DNA from: a bacterium
GTDB lineage: Bacteria; Planctomycetota; JAFGQW01
Length of the DNA stretch: 64,000 nucleotides
Reading direction: 5' to 3'
Assembly (NCBI GenBank): GCA_030426805.1
Contig: JAUHXU010000002.1
Location: forward strand, 372,001 to 436,000
Shown here: positions 47,467 to 54,715 of the stretch, one piece after another
Layout: each line of letters opens with the position of its first letter
How positions within the stretch are numbered: position 1 is the first letter of the stretch
Notes under the pieces: model-generated
Told to the model about the DNA's origin: nothing
What the model saw: the letters and a program-made list of their open reading frames with translations, nothing else
Database searches by the model: none
Made by a program: the position numbers and the translations under genes

Positions 47467-49384
47467 GAGCCCACTCGGGCGCTGGCTCGCGTTCCGGATC
47501 GAGCGCTGGGTGCAGCGCGGGGTGCTCTTCCAACTCGCGCTGATGGCGTCGATCGTCGTGCTCGTCGCGGCTGCCGGCGGCGTCGCCGCGTGGCTGGCCA
47601 CCGACAAGTTCGCGCATCCCGGTTCGGCGATCTGGTGGGCGTTCCTCCGGCTCACCGATCCGGGTTACCTCGGCGACGACGAGGGGATCGCGCTGCGCGT
47701 GATCTCGACGATCGTGACGATTCTCGGCTACGTCGTGTTCATGGGCTCGCTGATCGCGATCCTGACGCAGTGGCTCGCCGGGACGCTGCGTCGGTTGGAG
47801 AGCGGCGTGACGCCGATCGCGCTGGAGGGGCACGTCGTGATCCTCGGGTGGACGAACCGCACGCCCGAGATCGCACGCCGGCTGCTCGGCGCGCGCGGTC
47901 GGCTGCGTCGGTTTCTCGAACACCACGGGACGAGCGAGCTGCGGATCGTGATCCTGTCCGACGACGTGGGGGCGGAGCGGCGCGCCGACCTCCGGACGCA
48001 ACTCGGCAAGCGGTGGGACGAGCGGCGGGTGCTGCTGCGTTCGGGGTCGACGCTGAAGGCAGCCGACATCAGCCGCCTCGACGTCGCCCGCGCCACGACC
48101 GTCGTCGTGCCCGGTGCGGAGTTCGAGCTCGGCGGCACCGAACTGACCGACGTGCGCGTGATCAAGACGCTGCTCACGCTCGACGACCTGCTCGACGACG
48201 TGTCGGACCCGCCGCAGATCGTCGCCGAGCTGTTCGACTCGAACAAGGCGTCGCTCGCCCGGCGCGCGCTCGCCGGTCGCGTCGAGGTCGTGTCGAGCGA
48301 CCGGCTGATCAGTCGCCTCGTCTACCAGAGCATCTGCCACCCCGGCCTCGGCGAAACCGTGATCTCGCTGTTCTCGCACCGCGAGGGGCTCTCGCTCTAC
48401 CTGCGTCGCTTTCCCGAGCTGGCGGGCGAGTCGCTCGGCGGGCTCTCGCGACGCTTCGGGAGCGCCACCGTCGTGGGATACGTCCGCCGTGAGGGCGACC
48501 GACTCGTCCCGCACCTCGCGTTCGACACCGCACCGACGCTCCAGGCCGACGACGACCTGATCCTCCTCGCGGAGCACTACGACGAGGCGGTCCCGCAGCC
48601 GGCGGCGGCGACGGACGGCGCACCGACGCCGGTCGCACCCCTCGCGATCGCCGCCGGTGCCGCGCGTCGCGTGTTGATCCTCGGCTGGAGCCACAAGATC
48701 GCGCCGTTGCTCGCGGAGTGTGGCGCAGGCACCCGGCCGTGTGCGATCACGTTGATGTCGATGCGGTCGGCGGCGGAGCGAATCGCGGATCTCCGGGGCG
48801 CGGACCGCGCGGCCACACACGTCACGGTCGAGCACATCGAGGGCGACTACACCTCCGAGGTCGACCTCGGCGCGGTCGATCCGGCGTCGTTCGACACGGT
48901 CGTGCTGTTCGCGAGCGACTGGCTCGACTCGCGCCACGAGGCCGATGCCCGCTCGATCCTCGGCCACGTGCTCGTGCAGTCGCTCGTCGCCGGCGCCGAA
49001 GACCCGCCGGAAGTCGTGCTCGAACTGCTCGATCCCGACAACGCGCCGCTCTTCGAGGGCGGCTCCAGCGTGCTCGTCGTGTCCCCGCGACTGCTCGGCC
49101 ACGTGCTCGCGCACGTCGCGTTGCGTCCCGACCTGAACGCGGTGTTCGACGCGCTGTTCTGTGCCGAGGGGGCCGCGATCACGACGTGTTCGGTGCGACT
49201 GTTCGATGCCGTCGATGCCGACACGACGTTCGAGGCGCTGCAGGCGCTCGGTGCGGCGCGGGGCGTCGCGGTGCTCGGGTTCGCGTCCGAGCGAGACGGT
49301 GTCGTACTCAATCCGGCGCGCGGTCGCGCGCTGGGCCTCGGCCGAGGGGACCGGCTCGTCATCGTGGCGGGCGAGCAACGCTGA
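47453..49384 (+). CDS. CASTOR/POLLUX-type cation channel with RCK domains, 643 aa
   Basis: Two membrane helices (about 22-48 and 78-105) flank a pore segment SAIWWAFLRLTDPGYLGDDEG. Two cytosolic Rossmann-type RCK regions follow (HVVILGWTNRTPEIARRLL at about 126; RVLILGWSHKIAPLLAEC at about 406), each with its C-terminal partner. The order and the LILGW wording match the bacterial relatives of plant CASTOR/POLLUX, which pass Ca2+ or K+ and are gated by ligands on the RCK ring. The K+ filter TVGYG is absent. The gene overlaps the activator gene's 3' end, so all four genes from 44338 probably form one unit. Confidence 0.88.
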   Translation: MATRESPLGRWLAFRIERWVQRGVLFQLALMASIVVLVAAAGGVAAWLATDKFAHPGSAIWWAFLRLTDPGYLGDDEGIALRVISTIVTILGYVVFMGSLIAILTQWLAGTLRRLESGVTPIALEGHVVILGWTNRTPEIARRLLGARGRLRRFLEHHGTSELRIVILSDDVGAERRADLRTQLGKRWDERRVLLRSGSTLKAADISRLDVARATTVVVPGAEFELGGTELTDVRVIKTLLTLDDLLDDVSDPPQIVAELFDSNKASLARRALAGRVEVVSSDRLISRLVYQSICHPGLGETVISLFSHREGLSLYLRRFPELAGESLGGLSRRFGSATVVGYVRREGDRLVPHLAFDTAPTLQADDDLILLAEHYDEAVPQPAAATDGAPTPVAPLAIAAGAARRVLILGWSHKIAPLLAECGAGTRPCAITLMSMRSAAERIADLRGADRAATHVTVEHIEGDYTSEVDLGAVDPASFDTVVLFASDWLDSRHEADARSILGHVLVQSLVAGAEDPPEVVLELLDPDNAPLFEGGSSVLVVSPRLLGHVLAHVALRPDLNAVFDALFCAEGAAITTCSVRLFDAVDADTTFEALQALGAARGVAVLGFASERDGVVLNPARGRALGLGRGDRLVIVAGEQR

Positions 49385-49398
49385 CCACCACGCGCAGC

Positions 49399-49414
49399 CG
49401 GCACGGCGGTTGCT
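49399..49414 (+). promoter_or_regulatory. Near-consensus sigma-54 promoter for gamma-glutamyltransferase
   Basis: CGGCACGGCGGTTGCT: GGCACG at 49400-49405, four bases, TTGC at 49410-49413, giving the obligatory GG-N10-GC spacing. Only the base before GG departs from the TGGCACG-N4-TTGC consensus. It begins 15 bases after the channel gene stop; start of transcription would be about 49425, with a 33-base leader containing the ribosome site. Confidence 0.7.
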
Positions 49415-49457
49415 ATGCCGGTTTGGCCCCGCGATGACGCGGTGAATGAGAGGACAG

Positions 49458-51092
49458 ATGATGTCGATCGATCGCACGATTCCGGTCGCGTGGTTCGCGA
49501 CCGTTTGGCTCGTACTCGGCGCCGTCGTGGCGCAGGACGCGCCCACCCCGACGCCCGCGGGCGTCGTCAGTGCCGCATCGCCGGAGGCGGCCGATGCCGG
49601 CAGGACGATTCTCGAGGCGGGGGGCAACGCGGTCGATGCGGCCGTCGCCGCCGCATTCGCTCTCGCGGTGACCGAGCCGGCCGGCTCCGGCATCGGCGGG
49701 CAGGCGATCGCGCTGTTGCAGGGGCCGTCGAAGCCGGCGGTCGTCGTCAACGGCACGACGCTGGCGCCGATCGCGACGCCGCGCAAGGTCGAGGCCGATC
49801 AACTCGTCGGGCGCCGCCTGTCGACCGTGCCGAGCATGGTCAAGGTGATGCACCGGCTGTGGAAGCACCACGGCTCCGGCGCCGTGACATGGGAAGCGCT
49901 GCTCGCGCCGTCGATCCGCATCGCCGAACAGGGCTACGCGGTCGGGTTCTTCCGCCATGCCTCGCTCGTGCGCTACGCGAACGCGTTGCGCGCGGACGCG
50001 ACGGTCGCGAAGATGTTCCTCGATCGTGACGGCCGGGTGCCGCCGCTCGGCTGGCGCCACCGACAGCCCGTGCTCGCGAAGACGCTGCGCCGCCTCGCGG
50101 AGGCCGGTGCCGAGGACTTCTACCGCGGGGAGATCGCTGCGGCGATCGCCGAGGACATGCAGGCCGGTGGCGGCTGGATCACGGCCGAGGACCTCGCGGC
50201 CTTCCCGGAGCCGACCGAGGTGAAGCCGTTGCTCGGCACCTACCGCGGCTACGACGTCGCGACCCTGCCGCCGCCCGCCGGCGGGTGGGTCGTCCTGCAG
50301 ACGCTGAAACTGCTCGAGCGGGTCCAACCGACGACGTTGCACCCCGGCCATCCGCACCGGCTCTACTGGATCGGCTCGTGCATGGGTGCGGCGCACCGTC
50401 GTCGCGCACTCGCGCCGATCCGCGACCTCAGCGACTACGGCAGTGCCGTCGATCGTGAACTGGGCGCCAAGCGCTTGCGGCAGATCGCCTCGAAGATCCC
50501 GGCGCCCGGCTCCGGCGAGACGACGCACCTCTCGGTGGTCGACGGGTCGGGGCTCGCCGTGGCGTTGACGCTCAGCATCAACGCCTACTTCGGCGCGCGC
50601 GTCGCGAGCCCGAAGCTCGGCTTTCTCTACAACAACTACATGACCGAGTACGAGTGCGACAACCCGGCGCACCCGTTCGCGATCGGGCCGCGCGCGATGC
50701 CCTACTCGTCGATGGCCGCGACGATCCTGTCGAAGGACGGCAAGCCGTGTCTCGCGGTGGGCAGCCCCGGCAGCCGCCGGATCATCTCGGCGGTCGTGCA
50801 GGTGATCAGCCGGTGGGTCGATGCCGGCCAGTCGATCAGCGACGCGGTCGCCGGGCCGCGGCTTCACACGGTGGAGGAGGGCGAGTTGCTCGTCGAGGTC
50901 GCGCCGACCCGCGAGGAACTGCTCGTCCTCGAGTTGCACGGCTTCGCGGTCAGCCAGCCCTTGAGCAGCCTGTTCCGCGAGGCGCGCAACCCCTACTTCG
51001 GCGGTGTGCACGCGGTCGCGCTCGAACGCGACGGCTGGCGTGGCGCCGCCGATCCGCGACGGGACGGCGTGGCGAAGACCGCCAACCGCTGA
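49458..51092 (+). CDS. ggt: Exported gamma-glutamyltransferase, 544 aa
   Basis: Cleaves gamma-glutamyl bonds of glutathione and related peptides in the periplasm. MMSIDRTIPVAWFATVWLVLGAVVAQ is a signal peptide. The large-subunit opening GNAVDAAVAAAFALAVTEPAGSGIGG is typical. The autocleavage site and nucleophile is threonine in SGETTHLSVVD (about 353-355), with small-subunit motifs ALTLSINAYFGARV, GFLYNNYM and PYSSMAATILSKDGKP. GAGAGGA stands before two adjacent ATGs, 49458 and 49461. Preceded by a sigma-54 promoter; followed by a strong terminator. Confidence 0.94.
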   Translation: MMSIDRTIPVAWFATVWLVLGAVVAQDAPTPTPAGVVSAASPEAADAGRTILEAGGNAVDAAVAAAFALAVTEPAGSGIGGQAIALLQGPSKPAVVVNGTTLAPIATPRKVEADQLVGRRLSTVPSMVKVMHRLWKHHGSGAVTWEALLAPSIRIAEQGYAVGFFRHASLVRYANALRADATVAKMFLDRDGRVPPLGWRHRQPVLAKTLRRLAEAGAEDFYRGEIAAAIAEDMQAGGGWITAEDLAAFPEPTEVKPLLGTYRGYDVATLPPPAGGWVVLQTLKLLERVQPTTLHPGHPHRLYWIGSCMGAAHRRRALAPIRDLSDYGSAVDRELGAKRLRQIASKIPAPGSGETTHLSVVDGSGLAVALTLSINAYFGARVASPKLGFLYNNYMTEYECDNPAHPFAIGPRAMPYSSMAATILSKDGKPCLAVGSPGSRRIISAVVQVISRWVDAGQSISDAVAGPRLHTVEEGELLVEVAPTREELLVLELHGFAVSQPLSSLFREARNPYFGGVHAVALERDGWRGAADPRRDGVAKTANR

Positions 51093-51111
51093 GTCTTCGG
51101 CCCGAACGAAA

Positions 51112-51153
51112 AACGGCTCCCGCGCTTCGTGGCGCGGGAGCCGTTCTCGTTTT
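51112..51153. terminator. Strong bidirectional terminator
   Basis: Arms of 14 bases, AACGGCTCCCGCGC (51112-51125) and its exact complement (51132-51145), 6-base loop, then CTCGTTTT on the forward side and an A-rich stretch (GAACGAAAA) just before, which is a T-rich tail for the reverse strand. It serves the convergent ggt gene and the small acidic protein gene. Confidence 0.9.
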
Positions 51154-51363
51154 CTACCAGGTCTCGGCGACGTCGGTCTCGTCGATCTCTTCGTCCCTCG
51201 ACGGCGGATCGGCGCTCTCGTCGTCTTCGTCGTCGCTCCACTCGTCGTCGATGTGGGCGTCTTCCCACCGCGGACGACGCGTCGAGCGTCCGTAGTCGAC
51301 CGTGTCGTCACGCCGGGCCCGACGGATCTCGTCGAGCAGGCGGAACTCGCGGCGTCTGGTCAT
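51154..51363 (-). CDS. Small acidic protein, 69 aa
   Basis: Begins basic (MTRRREFRLLDEIRRARRDD) and becomes strongly acidic from residue 34 (EDAHIDDEWSDDEDDESAD). It has no signal peptide, cysteine or hydrophobic segment, so it is probably disordered. Its ATG overlaps the stop of the preceding Lys-rich gene (ATGA), which supports it as a real gene, as does the terminator right after its stop. Not recognised. Confidence 0.62.
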   Translation of the reverse strand: MTRRREFRLLDEIRRARRDDTVDYGRSTRRPRWEDAHIDDEWSDDEDDESADPPSRDEEIDETDVAETW

Positions 51364-52124
51364 CGCTTCTCACCCTTTCCCTTCGCGCCGGACTTCCCCT
51401 TGTCCTTGCCCTTGCCCGACCGCTTCTCGAGCTTCGCGAGCGCGGCGCGAGCGAGTTCCTCGGTCTTGTAGGTGCCGACCGGCTTGATCGCCTTCGGCTT
51501 CTTCGGACGGGCCTCGCCGAACTTCCGCTTCTCCTTCGCGGCGGTCTTCTTGCGCTGCGTCCAGTCCTTGATGGCGGCCGCGTGAGCGGTCACCGCGTCG
51601 CGGTTTCGCGCGTCGAGCTGGGCGCGCTCGATCACCTCGTGTCCGCCACCGTCCTTCGCGACGACCACCCAGCCGGTGGACTTGCCCTTCGGCCCGGAGG
51701 CGCCGCCCTTGCCTTTCTCGGCCATCTTGCGCGCGATTCCGTCGGCTTGCTCCCGGGACTTCAGCCCCTTCTTGAGCACCTTGAACGCGGGCTTCTTCGG
51801 CCGTGGCTCGGCGAACTTCTCCTTGGACTTCTTCGCGGCGGCCTTGCGCTGCTTGTAGTCCTCCTGCTGCTGCTTGAACTCGCGGTCCAGCTTGGCGCGG
51901 AGCTCCTTCAGCTCCTCCTGCTCGACGACCTCGACCTTGTCGCCGACGCGGACGACGGCGAAGCGCTCGGCCTTCGGCTTGCCGCCCTTGTCGGACTTTC
52001 CGTCCTTGGCCGGCTTGCCGCCCTTGTTCTTGGGTTGGGCCTCGGCCGTGCCGACGAGTGCCGCGCCGAGGGCGCCGCACACCAGCGCCGTGATGACGGC
52101 GCGACGCAGGAACTGGGTTTTCAT
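51360..52124 (-). CDS. Exported lysine-rich protein with an internal repeat, 254 aa
   Basis: Signal peptide MKTQFLRRAVITALVCGALGAALVGTAEAQ. The mature protein is about one quarter lysine. Two units of about 85 residues repeat: VVRVGDKVEVVEQEEL, a coiled helix, EPRPKKPAFKVLKKGLKSREQADGIARKM (about 55-135), and WVVVAKDGGGHEVIERAQL, a helix, EARPKKPKAIKPVGTYKTEELARAALAKL (about 150-238). The ends of the units resemble SPOR-like strand-helix patterns. The tail is KGKDKGKSGAKGKGEKR. A nucleic acid, polyanion or peptidoglycan-binding role is inferred. It is translationally coupled to the acidic protein. Confidence 0.72.
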   Translation of the reverse strand: MKTQFLRRAVITALVCGALGAALVGTAEAQPKNKGGKPAKDGKSDKGGKPKAERFAVVRVGDKVEVVEQEELKELRAKLDREFKQQQEDYKQRKAAAKKSKEKFAEPRPKKPAFKVLKKGLKSREQADGIARKMAEKGKGGASGPKGKSTGWVVVAKDGGGHEVIERAQLDARNRDAVTAHAAAIKDWTQRKKTAAKEKRKFGEARPKKPKAIKPVGTYKTEELARAALAKLEKRSGKGKDKGKSGAKGKGEKR

Positions 52125-52152
52125 CGATTCACTCCTCGCGGGACTCGTCCGC

Positions 52153-52278
52153 CCCGGTGCACATCACCGGGTTCCGGCTTTCCGCGTGTGCGATTGCCGA
52201 TAGCAACGAGCGTGCCGGTGCGAGGAACCGTCCCGCAGCGGCCTTTCGGGGGCTCGGTCTGTGCAGCGAGTGCACATC
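52153..52278. promoter_or_regulatory. Two dyads and a repeated GTGCACATC motif between divergent genes
   Basis: A perfect 7-bp inverted repeat CCCGGTG-cacat-CACCGGG spans 52153-52171, and TGTGCA-gcgag-TGCACA spans 52260-52276. GTGCACATC occurs in both (52158-52166, 52270-52278). The region lies between the Lys-rich protein gene and the membrane protein gene, so a regulator binding both sites is possible. Confidence 0.35.
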
Positions 52279-52360
52279 GGCGGGCAACGGGTGCGCAGTC
52301 CCGGGCGCCAGGTGGTAGGCTCTTCCGGATCGTAGCGCCTTTTCGTGACGGAGGTGGGCC

Positions 52361-53107
52361 GTGTGGTCCGTGGTGATCGCGTTCGTGTTGGTCGGGCTGT
52401 CTGGCTTCGTGATGCACGCGAAGCGCGCCGGCTGGTCGTGGTCGGAGGAACTCGACCAGCTGACCTCCCTGCAGGGCGAGCACGTCCTCGGCGGGATCGA
52501 CGATGTCCTGCTCGTGCCGATGGCGGCGCTGATCGTCGTCGTCGTGCGGCTGACGTTCGGGATCCGGATGCTCGGGCCGTTTCGGCCGATCCTGATCGCG
52601 ATCGGGCTCGGCGGGGCGGGCCTCTGGCTCGGCCTCGGCCTGTTCCTCGGCGTGACCGCGCTGATGCTCGTGCTCCGGCCCGGCCTGAGCCGTCACGGCT
52701 TCCCGTACTTCTCGCGACTGATGATCCTGCTCGTCGCGGTCGTCGCGGTCGAGTTGCTCGCGCTCGTCGCGGGTCGTGTCTGGGAGATCGACTCGCTCAC
52801 CCGGGCCGTCTACTTCCCGATGGTCGTCCTGTGCCTCGCGTCGGACGGGTTCGCGCGCGTGCTGCGTGAGGAGGGCCGCACGTCGGCGCTGTGGCGCGGG
52901 GCGACGACCGTCGTGACCGCGGTGGTGATCCACCTCGTCGGCACGATCGATCGTCTGGAGCGCTGGCACACGGACTATCCGGAGCTGGTCTTCGCCTACA
53001 TCGGCGCGATCATCCTCGTGACGCGCTTGCTGAACCTGCGCCTGTTCGAGGCGTACAACCCGACTCCCGTGGTGGTCCCGCCGGAGGACGGTGCCATCGT
53101 CGAGTAG
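52361..53107 (+). CDS. Seven-helix membrane protein of the 7TM-transglutaminase-associated type, 248 aa
   Basis: After a first helix (1-19), a soluble stretch contains SWSEELDQLTSLQGEHVLGGIDD, and six further hydrophobic segments follow. The wording GFPYFSRLMILL, YFPMVVLCLASDGFARVLREEG and YPELVFAYIGAIILVTRLLNLRLFEAYNP matches the 7TM domain that in other bacteria is fused to an inactive transglutaminase and lies beside RimK-type ligases. Neither partner is present here. GTG start, GGAGG 8 bases upstream. Function unknown. Confidence 0.68.
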   Translation: MWSVVIAFVLVGLSGFVMHAKRAGWSWSEELDQLTSLQGEHVLGGIDDVLLVPMAALIVVVVRLTFGIRMLGPFRPILIAIGLGGAGLWLGLGLFLGVTALMLVLRPGLSRHGFPYFSRLMILLVAVVAVELLALVAGRVWEIDSLTRAVYFPMVVLCLASDGFARVLREEGRTSALWRGATTVVTAVVIHLVGTIDRLERWHTDYPELVFAYIGAIILVTRLLNLRLFEAYNPTPVVVPPEDGAIVE

Positions 53108-53131
53108 CGGTGCCGGGCTGCACGCAGTCGC

Positions 53132-54478
53132 CTACTCCTCGAAGAAGAACCGCTCCTCGCCGAACGCCGGCCGGAGCTGGTCGAGCCAGGTGGCCGTCGG
53201 GTCGAACCGCGCGAAGAACGGTCGGTTGCACCACGCGGGCTCCCGCGCCTGCAGGAAACGCAGCGCGAGGACCCGCTCGCCCTGGATCACCGCCGGGCCG
53301 TCCACGACGACCTTGCCGGGTGTGGCCGACATGCTCGGTCCGCGCGCGGTGCGGGCCAGCCCCGACACCGACGAGATCGCGTCCCGGTAGACCCGATGCG
53401 CCTCGACGAGCGGCAGCGCGAAGTAGCGATGCGCGCCGGTGTCGCGCTCGACGAACATGTAGTAGGGCACCATGCCGAGCCCGACCTGCCGGTTCCACAT
53501 CGTCGCCCACGTCACCGCGTCGTCGTTGACGTGGCGGATGATCGGCGACTGCGTCCGGAGCACGGCGCCGGTCGCCCGCAGGCGTCGGATCGCGGCGAGC
53601 GCGGCCGGCGTTTCCAGCTCGCGGGGGTGCGTGCAGTGGACCATGATCGCGACGTGCTTTCCGTGGTCGACGCACCGCTCCAGCAGGGCGCACAGCGCGT
53701 CCGCGTCGGGGTCGGTCGTGAAGCGGAACGGCCAGTAGGCGAGCGCCTTCGTGCCGAACCGGATCGTCCGGACGTGGTCGAGCGACGGGTCGAGCAGCGG
53801 CGATACGTGTCGTTCGAGCTGCTCGGTCGACATCACCATCGGGTCGCCGCCGGTGAACAGGACGTCGGTGACCTCGCCGTGGCGAGCGACGTAGTCGGTC
53901 AGCACGGACGGATCGGATGCCTGCTGGCGCAGCTCCTTCATGCCGACGAACTGGGCCCAACGGAAGCAATACGCGCAGTAGGTGTGGCACGTCTGCCCCT
54001 TGGCGGGGAAGACCAGCACCGTCTCCGCATACTTGTGCTGCAGGCCGTGGCAGGGCTCCCCGTCGACGTGCGGCACGTTCTGTTCGAGCTGCGCGCCGGG
54101 GTGGGGCTCGAGCCGCCAGCGGATCGCGTCCGCGGCATCGCGCACGACGCGCGGATCGGCCCCGGCGTCGAGGAGCGACGCGATCGCGTCGAAGTCCTCG
54201 GGGCGGAGCATGTCCCGGTGCGGAAAGGTCAGGCGGAAGATCGGGTCGTCCGGGACGCGGTCCCAGTCGATCAGCTCGTCCACGACGTAGTCGTTGACGC
54301 GGAACGGGAGCACGTGGCTCACGACGTGGATGTCGCGGCGAAGCGCCGCCGGCAGCCGGCCGAGCGCCGGCAGCGTCGCGAGGCGCGTGCCGTTGTAGGT
54401 CGTCATCCGACGCCGGGCGTCGGCTGGCGTGTCGTTCGGCGCGCCGGTGTGCGGTCGTGCCGTTCGGTTCATGGTCAT
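53132..54478 (-). CDS. KamA-family radical SAM protein (lysine 2,3-aminomutase-like), 448 aa
   Basis: Radical SAM plus PLP-type enzyme fold of the aminomutase group. SAM-cluster motif CHTYCAYCFRWAQF (about 163-176), then DVLFTGGDPMVMS, FGTKALAYWPFRFT and HCTHPRELETPAALAAI, as in KamA. True lysine 2,3-aminomutases read CPVYCRYCFR; this one differs and is more divergent near the C-terminus. A beta-amino acid product or another amine shift is possible; the substrate is uncertain. ATG 54478 has AAGGGGAG upstream. It is convergent with the 7TM gene and divergent from a second gamma-glutamyltransferase. Confidence 0.82.
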   Translation of the reverse strand: MTMNRTARPHTGAPNDTPADARRRMTTYNGTRLATLPALGRLPAALRRDIHVVSHVLPFRVNDYVVDELIDWDRVPDDPIFRLTFPHRDMLRPEDFDAIASLLDAGADPRVVRDAADAIRWRLEPHPGAQLEQNVPHVDGEPCHGLQHKYAETVLVFPAKGQTCHTYCAYCFRWAQFVGMKELRQQASDPSVLTDYVARHGEVTDVLFTGGDPMVMSTEQLERHVSPLLDPSLDHVRTIRFGTKALAYWPFRFTTDPDADALCALLERCVDHGKHVAIMVHCTHPRELETPAALAAIRRLRATGAVLRTQSPIIRHVNDDAVTWATMWNRQVGLGMVPYYMFVERDTGAHRYFALPLVEAHRVYRDAISSVSGLARTARGPSMSATPGKVVVDGPAVIQGERVLALRFLQAREPAWCNRPFFARFDPTATWLDQLRPAFGEERFFFEE

Positions 54479-54529
54479 CGGTCTCCCCTTCGTCAGGTGG
54501 TCGACCCGGCCAGGCCGGGGTCGGCCGGC

Positions 54530-54544
54530 GCGTAGCAAGTGCCA
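54530..54544 (-). promoter_or_regulatory. Possible sigma-54 promoter for the KamA-family gene
   Basis: Reverse strand TGGCACTTGCTACGC keeps a perfect TGGCAC and the GG-N10-GC spacing, but the -12 side is ACGC rather than TTGC. It sits 52 bases before the ATG at 54478. Chance occurrence is plausible in such GC-rich DNA. Confidence 0.25.
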
Positions 54545-54715
54545 TGCCGCAGGTGAAGGCCGGGCAGGATTCTCGTGCGCGGGGCCCGACGCGGTCGTCG
54601 CTGCTCGATTGCCGCACACCGGAGGCGGTGTGCTGCGCAGCGGATGCGCACACTGGATGCGGATCGCCGCCGACGGTTCAATGGGCGCCGACCGTCAGAG
54701 CCGGAGGATCAGTCG

